This document shows, piece after piece, positions 14,909-19,646 of a DNA stretch of 19,646 nucleotides (the first letter of the stretch is position 1; every line of letters begins with the position of its first letter). The translations under genes were made by a program, and so were the position numbers. The stretch spans positions 1 through 19,646 of the forward strand of contig VBQP01000005.1 of the NCBI GenBank assembly GCA_008297795.1. The letters are read 5' to 3'. This DNA comes from Thermoplasmata archaeon (GTDB taxonomy: Archaea > Thermoplasmatota > E2 > UBA202 > DSCA01). A model generated the notes under the pieces. The model was not told the DNA's origin, ran no database searches, and saw nothing but the letters and a program-made list of their open reading frames with translations.

Positions 14909-14940
14909 TTTAAATATGCCTTTTGCATTCAATTCTAAAA
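14909..14940 (+). promoter_or_regulatory. TATA box of the histidine kinase gene
   Basis: TTTAAATAT at 14909-14917 is centred 28 bp before the ATG at 14941, predicting a leaderless or 1-3 nt leader mRNA. This also decides the start codon: an in-frame TTG at 14923 would lie upstream of the transcript. Confidence 0.65.
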
Positions 14941-16335
14941 ATGAAGAGGGGATTACTGTTCATAGAAGAAGCCATTCCGGAATTAATTTTTTCAGACTCT
15001 TTGGAGGATGTTTATGGAATTATACTCTCATTGATGGATAAGTCCTCTGTTTTTGAAAGACATGCACTATATGTCAGGGGCAGTGCATCTCCAGAAAACA
15101 TCTCCGTCCTAGATGAGCACTCCCCGAAAATTGTTCTGGATGCCGCCAAAGCAGGCAGAGAGGCAGGAAGCGGCAGTGAAAGGGCTGCTCCTGTTATTGT
15201 TGATGGAGAGGTGATAGCGGTTATTTATGCATTCCAGAAGGAAGGGCAGGAAGAAAACATTCTGGGCATTATTGCTGAACTGGCTGCTGCATCCATAAAA
15301 AATATGGAGATAAAAAGAAAGATGGGACAATCGGAAAAAATGTACAGGGCCATAATAGAAAATGCTGTCGAGGGAATATATGTGAGCACGCTTGACGGGC
15401 AGATAATAGAGGCAAACCAGGCTCTTGTTGACTTTTTCGGGTATGAAAATAAGGAAGAGTTGAAAAAAGCAGGTATTCATGAGACATATGTTAACCCTGA
15501 GAGAAGGAAAGAATTTGTGAGAACACTCATGGAAGAAAAAAAGGTCAGGAACTACGAGATAGAATACAGAAAAAAAGACGGGGAGATTGTAATAGGGAAT
15601 GAGTTCGCCTCTCTGGTAGGGAATGGAGAAATTATACAGGGCATAATCCATGATGTGACAGAGTTGAAAAAAATTCAGAGGGAAGTCGAGTTTTATAACG
15701 CCCTTCTGAGACATGACATGTGGAATAAAAATCAGGTTGTTATGGGCTATCTGCAACTCCTGTCTGATACGGGGCTCTCGGAGGAGCAAAACATATTTAT
15801 CGAGAGAGCCAAACTTGCAGTCAGAAACAATATATCTCTTATAGAGGATATCAAAAAATTATTCTCTGCGAGAAGCAGGCAGGCAGAGGAGGTGGACCTA
15901 GATAGGGCAATGGAAAATGTGATAAACCAGCTTCTTCACGAGGCAGATAAGAAAGGGATAAGCATTTATTACATGTCCTCTGGAATAAAAGTTGCAGGCA
16001 TACCTCTCCTTGAAGAAGTTTTTTACAATATTCTGCTGAATTCCATATTGCATTCTAAATGCCGTAACATACACGTCTCTGCCATCCGCAAAAAAAATCT
16101 GTGCAGGATAAAAATCGAAGATGACGGCGTTGGCATCCCTCCTGAAATAAAAGATGATATTTTCAGCAGGAAAGTCAGTAAAAGCGGGGGAAATGGTCTG
16201 GGGCTGTATCTTTCTGGCAAGATAGTGAAGATGGGCGGCGGGAGCATAGGGGTTAAAAATAGGGTTGAGAATGGCAACATAAAGGGAGCGATATTTGAAA
16301 TATCTCTGCCCATCCAAAACGATTTTAAGAGGTAG
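14941..16335 (+). CDS. Soluble GAF/PAS sensor histidine kinase
   Basis: This 464-aa kinase has no transmembrane segment, so it senses a cytoplasmic signal. Residues 1-120 resemble a GAF domain. A PAS domain covers about 128-245 (YRAIIENAVEGIYVSTLDG, IIEANQALVDFFGY, IIHDVTELK). The phospho-acceptor region is FYNALLRHDMWNKNQVV with His258. The HATPase domain has the N box LLNSILHS, DDGVGIP (about 394-400) and GGNGLGLYL (about 416-424). No receiver domain is fused and no response regulator is adjacent, which is common in euryarchaea. The start at 14941 is chosen over an in-frame TTG at 14923 because the TATA box places transcription near 14938. Tandem palindromes upstream suggest specific regulation. 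It is followed after 15 bp by an amidohydrolase gene. Confidence 0.92.
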   Translation: MKRGLLFIEEAIPELIFSDSLEDVYGIILSLMDKSSVFERHALYVRGSASPENISVLDEHSPKIVLDAAKAGREAGSGSERAAPVIVDGEVIAVIYAFQKEGQEENILGIIAELAAASIKNMEIKRKMGQSEKMYRAIIENAVEGIYVSTLDGQIIEANQALVDFFGYENKEELKKAGIHETYVNPERRKEFVRTLMEEKKVRNYEIEYRKKDGEIVIGNEFASLVGNGEIIQGIIHDVTELKKIQREVEFYNALLRHDMWNKNQVVMGYLQLLSDTGLSEEQNIFIERAKLAVRNNISLIEDIKKLFSARSRQAEEVDLDRAMENVINQLLHEADKKGISIYYMSSGIKVAGIPLLEEVFYNILLNSILHSKCRNIHVSAIRKKNLCRIKIEDDGVGIPPEIKDDIFSRKVSKSGGNGLGLYLSGKIVKMGGGSIGVKNRVENGNIKGAIFEISLPIQNDFKR

Positions 16336-16350
16336 TTCTTTCTCATATGA

Positions 16351-17178
16351 ATGGAAATACTTGTGAACAGCCACACACACATTGGCGATGCTTTCATAGA
16401 TATAGGTGATAAAAACTGGAAACTGGATGAACTGGTTGCGCCGCCCCACGGCTTCAAACACGAGATGATGAGGAAAGCATCGGAGGGGGAAATCATAGAG
16501 GGCATGAAAAAGGCAATTTCCGTGATGGAAAGATGCGGCACAACCCATTTTATTGACTTCAGGGAGGGGGGAGTTGAAGGCATTAAAATCCTGAAAAAGG
16601 CAATGGGAGGGAGCAGATTGAATGCCATAATTCTTGGCAGACCTCTGGAGTTGAGATATGACAGCGAGGAGGTAAATGGAATACTGAGAATATCAGACGG
16701 GATTGGGGTCAGCAGCATATCTGACTGGGATTATGAAGAACTGAAGAAAGTGGCTGACCATGTGAATAAAAAGAAAAAGATATTTGCCATACATGCAAGC
16801 GAGGCTTTCAGGGAGGATATAGATGCAGTACTTGACCTGAAACCCTCCTTTTTGATTCACATGAGCAGTGCAAGCAGGGATGATATAGAGATTGTAGCAG
16901 ATGAGAACATACCTCTGGTTGTATGCCCTCGCTCCAATGCATTTTTTGGCATACGCCCCGATATAGAAAGCATGCTTGAATGTGGCGTTTCCCTCCTTCT
17001 GGGAACAGACAACGCGATGATTTCGCCGCCCGATATAGTCGAGGAGATGAAATTTCTGATGGAAAACTTCGATGTATCGAGAGAGCAGGTGGGGGAGATG
17101 GTGACGGCAAATCCAAGGAAATGTTTAAATGTGAGTCTTGGCATTCAACAATCAGATGGAAGTAAAAACATGCCATAA
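16351..17178 (+). CDS. Metal-dependent amidohydrolase (deaminase-like), compact
   Basis: This 275-aa protein shows the metal ligands of the cytosine/SAH-deaminase branch of the amidohydrolase superfamily. They are NSHTH (His8, His10), AIHASE (His148, with Glu151 as likely proton shuttle), LIHMSSAS (His170) and LLGTDNAM (Asp220), together with the family segment VVCPRSNAFFG. Such enzymes hydrolyse C-N or C-halogen bonds, often deaminating purine-, pyrimidine- or pterin-like rings. The usual N- and C-terminal beta-sandwich of about 120 residues is missing: the chain begins at the first HxH strand and ends shortly after the barrel. It therefore belongs to a reduced subgroup. The substrate cannot be named. 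It lies 15 bp after the histidine kinase stop and is probably co-transcribed with it. Confidence 0.82.
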   Translation: MEILVNSHTHIGDAFIDIGDKNWKLDELVAPPHGFKHEMMRKASEGEIIEGMKKAISVMERCGTTHFIDFREGGVEGIKILKKAMGGSRLNAIILGRPLELRYDSEEVNGILRISDGIGVSSISDWDYEELKKVADHVNKKKKIFAIHASEAFREDIDAVLDLKPSFLIHMSSASRDDIEIVADENIPLVVCPRSNAFFGIRPDIESMLECGVSLLLGTDNAMISPPDIVEEMKFLMENFDVSREQVGEMVTANPRKCLNVSLGIQQSDGSKNMP

Positions 17179-17235
17179 TTCATGTTCTCGTGCACATGGA
17201 ATTCCTGCGGTTTTGCATTCACCTATTTCAGATTT

Positions 17236-17253
17236 TAGAGGAGAGGGGAAAAA
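17236..17253 (+). promoter_or_regulatory. Shine-Dalgarno of the CBS-domain gene
   Basis: GAGGAGAGGGG at 17238-17248 precedes the ATG at 17254. It supports that start and shows that this gene is translated from a leadered mRNA, unlike most neighbours. The preceding 75-bp gap shows no convincing TATA box, so transcription may come from the kinase promoter. Confidence 0.5.
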
Positions 17254-18102
17254 ATGAAAGGAAAATTGAAAGTAAGGGACGTGATGACAACAGATATCAT
17301 AGTTGCAGAAGTTCCCGGGAACAGGGAAGATGTTCTCCGCATGTTCGGCAAATACGAGATATCTGGAATGCCTGTTGTGAAGGCAGGAACGAGAAAACTT
17401 GCAGGTATCATAACCAGAAATGACCTTTTCAAAAATTCTGATGAGGAGCAGCTTGCAATGATAATGAACGACAACCCGATAACGATTTCTCCGGATGAGG
17501 ACATAAAGAAAGTAGCAAAAATATTTTATGAGAAGAGAATACACGGGATACCTGTAGTGGAGAACGGGGAACTTGTGGGCATAGTTTCGCCATCAGACAT
17601 ACTGCGCCTTATAGAAAGATTCGATGGCGATGAGGTAGATGGGTATCTCTCGCCCGTATTCGTGCCTGTTTATGAAGAAACACCGCTTCCTGCTGTAATG
17701 AAGATTTTCAGGATAACAGATGCAGGCGCCCTGCCTGTGCTTGACGGGGAAGGGATGCTTTCCGGCATTGTGGCGGATGGCGATTTATTCACATTTTCCC
17801 ATCTTGACGAGAATGTTGTAAAATCCGAGATGGGCATAGGTGAGGACGAAGACATGTGGAGCTGGGAGGGCATAAGAGATGTGATGCGTCTGTATTACGA
17901 AACATCGAAGATAAAGCTTCCGCCGATACCTGTAAAGGAGGTTATGGTCAGGGATGTCATTACTGTCTTCAGAAAAACGAAACTTTCAGATGTTGCCCAG
18001 AAAATGCTCGATAACAAAATAAACCAGATGCCTGTCACGGACGAAAATAACGAGATAATGGGGATAGTTTGCGATATTGATTTAATGAAAACGCTGATAT
18101 AG
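17254..18102 (+). CDS. Four-CBS-domain protein
   Basis: This 282-aa protein consists almost entirely of four CBS motifs. CBS1 spans about residues 5-58 (VRDVMTTDIIVAEV to LAGIITRNDLF). CBS2 spans about 68-118 (ITISPDEDIKKVAKIF to LVGIVSPSDIL). CBS3 spans about 127-178 (less regular, to LSGIVADGDLF). CBS4 spans about 228-282 (VKEVMVRDVITVF to IMGIVCDIDLM). A charged linker with DEDMWSWEG separates CBS3 and CBS4. Paired CBS motifs form Bateman modules that usually bind adenosine nucleotides (AMP, ATP, SAM) and regulate a fused or partner enzyme. No catalytic domain is attached. The glyS start codon follows only 7 bp after the stop, so the two are almost certainly co-transcribed. A link to GlyRS function is unproven. 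Confidence 0.9.
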   Translation: MKGKLKVRDVMTTDIIVAEVPGNREDVLRMFGKYEISGMPVVKAGTRKLAGIITRNDLFKNSDEEQLAMIMNDNPITISPDEDIKKVAKIFYEKRIHGIPVVENGELVGIVSPSDILRLIERFDGDEVDGYLSPVFVPVYEETPLPAVMKIFRITDAGALPVLDGEGMLSGIVADGDLFTFSHLDENVVKSEMGIGEDEDMWSWEGIRDVMRLYYETSKIKLPPIPVKEVMVRDVITVFRKTKLSDVAQKMLDNKINQMPVTDENNEIMGIVCDIDLMKTLI

Positions 18103-18109
18103 TGGTGGA

Positions 18110-19646
18110 ATGGATAAATATAGCGAGATAATTTCACTTTCAAAGCGAAGGGGGATATTCTACCCCTCTTATGATATCTACGGGGGAGAAGCAGGCTTTT
18201 ATGATTATGGGCCCATAGGCACCCTGCTGAAGAACAACGTTGAGAACAAATGGAGAGAATTCTATGTTCTGAGAGAAAAATTTTTTGAGATATCCACTCC
18301 GGTGATAACCCCCTACAATGTTCTGAAGGCATCCGGGCACGTTGATAAATTCATGGACATCATACTGACATGCAAAAAATGCGGAAAAGCGTTCAAGGCG
18401 GAGGAGGTGGCGGAGGAAAATAGAAAAAAAATGGAATGCCCTGAGTGCGGCGGAAGGCTGGAGGAGGGCAGAATAAATTTGATGTTCGAGACAGGAATAG
18501 GTCCGAGAAAGAAGGAGAAGGCATTTCTGCGCCCTGAGACAGCACAGGGAATTTTTGTTAATTTTCCTTTTCTCTATCAGTTCTCAAGGAAAAAATTGCC
18601 CATGGGAGTTGTGCAGGTGGGGAAGGGCTTCAGAAATGAGGTTTCGCCCCGCCAGGGGATAATACGCCTGAGGGAATTCTCAATGGCAGAGGCAGAGGTA
18701 TTTTTCGATCCGGAAAACAAGGACCATGAACGCTTTGACGATGTAAAAGATGATGCGATGGTCGTTATCCCTGCAGGAATGGAAGAGATTGAAGACACCG
18801 TGGGAAACATCGTTGAGAAGGGCATTATAAGCAACAAAGCTCTTGCATACTACATGGCTATCACGAAGCGTTTTCTTATATCTGTTGGCATTGATGAAAG
18901 CAGGCTTCACTTCCGCCAGCATCTGCAGGATGAAATGGCGCATTATGCAAGTGACTGCTGGGATGCCGAGATTTTAACCTCTTTAGGATGGATTGAATGC
19001 GTGGGAATTGCTGACAGAACAGCATATGACCTGAAAGCGCATATGGAAGCTACAGGCGTAGACATGACCGCCTTCAGATTATACGATGAGCCTGTGAAAG
19101 AGAAAAAGAAGGTCATAGTTCCTGATATGGGGAAATTAGGTCCTGCATTCAAGGGAAAGGCAAAGGAAATAAAGGAGATGCTTGAGCAGATGGAGCCGTC
19201 TGATGAGCCGGTTGTGCTTGAAATTGACGGGAAGGAAGTTGAGATAGGCAAGGAATTTTATGATGTTGTGGAGAAGGAATTTACCGCAACGGGCAAAAGT
19301 TTCATTCCGCATGTTGTTGAACCCTCGTATGGTATAGATAGAATAATTTATTGCATCCTTGAGCACAACTATTCCGAGCAGGAGAAAGAAGGCGAGAAAT
19401 ATGTGGTATTGAAGTTGCCACCTTCTGTTGCGCCCGTAAAGGCAGGTGTTTTTCCGCTTGTGAATAAAGATAATCTTCCATCAATTGCCAGAGAAATAGA
19501 AATGGAGTTGAGAGAAAGCGGCATTGCTTCATTTTACGATGATGCGGGAAGCATCGGCAGGAGATATGCACGCATGGACGAAATAGGTACGCCTTTCTGC
19601 ATAACAGTCGATTACACAACTCTCGAGGACGATACCGTGACGGTGC
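18110..19646 (+). CDS. glyS: Glycyl-tRNA synthetase, 3' end beyond the window
   Basis: An open frame runs from the ATG at 18110 to the window end without a stop (512 codons). It encodes an archaeal/eukaryotic-type class II GlyRS, which charges tRNA-Gly. IFYPSYDIYGGEAGFYDYGPIG is the family N-terminus. Motif 1 surrounds ISTPVITPYNVLKASGH. A zinc ribbon follows (CKKCGK and CPECGG). Then come FLRPETAQGIF, motif 2 (FRNEVSPRQGIIRLREFSMAE) and motif 3 (EPSYGIDRIIY). The anticodon-binding domain begins at APVKAGVFPLV and continues through SIGRRYARMDEIGTPFCI. About 55-60 residues would be missing at the C-terminus, judged from family length. The start follows the CBS gene stop by 7 bp and is preceded by GTGGTGG, a partial Shine-Dalgarno. 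Confidence 0.96.
   Translation, partial: MDKYSEIISLSKRRGIFYPSYDIYGGEAGFYDYGPIGTLLKNNVENKWREFYVLREKFFEISTPVITPYNVLKASGHVDKFMDIILTCKKCGKAFKAEEVAEENRKKMECPECGGRLEEGRINLMFETGIGPRKKEKAFLRPETAQGIFVNFPFLYQFSRKKLPMGVVQVGKGFRNEVSPRQGIIRLREFSMAEAEVFFDPENKDHERFDDVKDDAMVVIPAGMEEIEDTVGNIVEKGIISNKALAYYMAITKRFLISVGIDESRLHFRQHLQDEMAHYASDCWDAEILTSLGWIECVGIADRTAYDLKAHMEATGVDMTAFRLYDEPVKEKKKVIVPDMGKLGPAFKGKAKEIKEMLEQMEPSDEPVVLEIDGKEVEIGKEFYDVVEKEFTATGKSFIPHVVEPSYGIDRIIYCILEHNYSEQEKEGEKYVVLKLPPSVAPVKAGVFPLVNKDNLPSIAREIEMELRESGIASFYDDAGSIGRRYARMDEIGTPFCITVDYTTLEDDTVTV

Noticed and set aside
14923..14941. Upstream TTG start for the histidine kinase
   Set aside because: The TATA box at 14909-14917 predicts transcription starting near 14938, downstream of the TTG. 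The six extra residues add nothing recognisable.
15109..15789. 226-aa minus-strand open frame within the histidine kinase
   Set aside because: It is antisense to the GAF/PAS domains; its composition (Phe/Leu/Ser/His-rich) is typical of a reverse-strand artefact, and no promoter or Shine-Dalgarno fits.
14941..18102. Signalling or defence island built on the kinase, amidohydrolase and CBS genes
   Set aside because: There is no nuclease, effector, transmembrane toxin or mobile element nearby, and the run continues into housekeeping glyS. The evidence supports only a possible operon.

Overview
The window is from an archaeal chromosome, most likely a euryarchaeote of the Thermoplasmatota or a related lineage (lineage inferred, moderate-to-low confidence). 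The archaeal signs are strong. They include an archaeal-type GlyRS with a zinc ribbon, an Elp3, an RPA-like OB-fold protein, the pterin pyrophosphokinase MptE, a stand-alone GMP synthase ATP-pyrophosphatase subunit, a HPS-RraA fusion, a Trm112 zinc protein and a PGF-CTERM-type surface anchor. Intergenic gaps are short. Most promoters show a TATA-like box about 23-28 bp before the start codon, which points to leaderless mRNAs. AGA/AGG and ATA codons are common. I see no insertion sequence, phage gene, CRISPR array or other sign of recent transfer.

Layout. Positions 1-2243 hold the 3' end of an extended SDR (NAD-dependent epimerase) gene, tRNA-Pro(GGG), a convergent trm112 whose stop codon lies inside the tRNA, truA, and a secreted protein of unknown function. 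Positions 2317-5126 hold a UbiA prenyltransferase convergent with elp3, preceded by a 97-aa coiled-coil protein. Positions 5168-10555 hold one 1795-aa cell-surface protein: signal peptide, five PKD domains, a very long NosD-type parallel beta-helix, three more PKD domains and a PGF-CTERM anchor. Positions 10623-12738 hold a divergent pair, an RPA-like ssDNA-binding protein and the HPS-RraA fusion. Positions 12794-14823 hold a tight leftward operon purE-guaA(B)-mptE. Positions 14941-19646 hold a rightward run: GAF/PAS histidine kinase, amidohydrolase, four-CBS protein and glyS, which runs off the end.

How the genes fit together. Four genes form a plausible ribose-to-purine-to-pterin theme. Many archaea use HPS in reverse ribulose-monophosphate flux to make pentose phosphate. 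PurE and GMP synthase then lead to GMP/GTP, and MptE acts on the pterin made from GTP for methanopterin-type C1 carriers. tRNA-Pro, TruA, Trm112, Elp3 and GlyRS form a translation and tRNA-modification theme. The histidine kinase has no adjacent response regulator. A pair of 17-bp palindromes spaced 19 bp apart lies directly upstream of its TATA box.

Most of the window is ordinary archaeal housekeeping. The items most worth a second look are the tandem operator-like palindromes, the giant surface protein with near-identical DNA shared between distant PKD modules, the trm112/tRNA overlap, and the uncharacterised secreted and coiled-coil proteins. I found no convincing wholly new multi-gene system. 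No stretch longer than about 120 bp lacks a gene.
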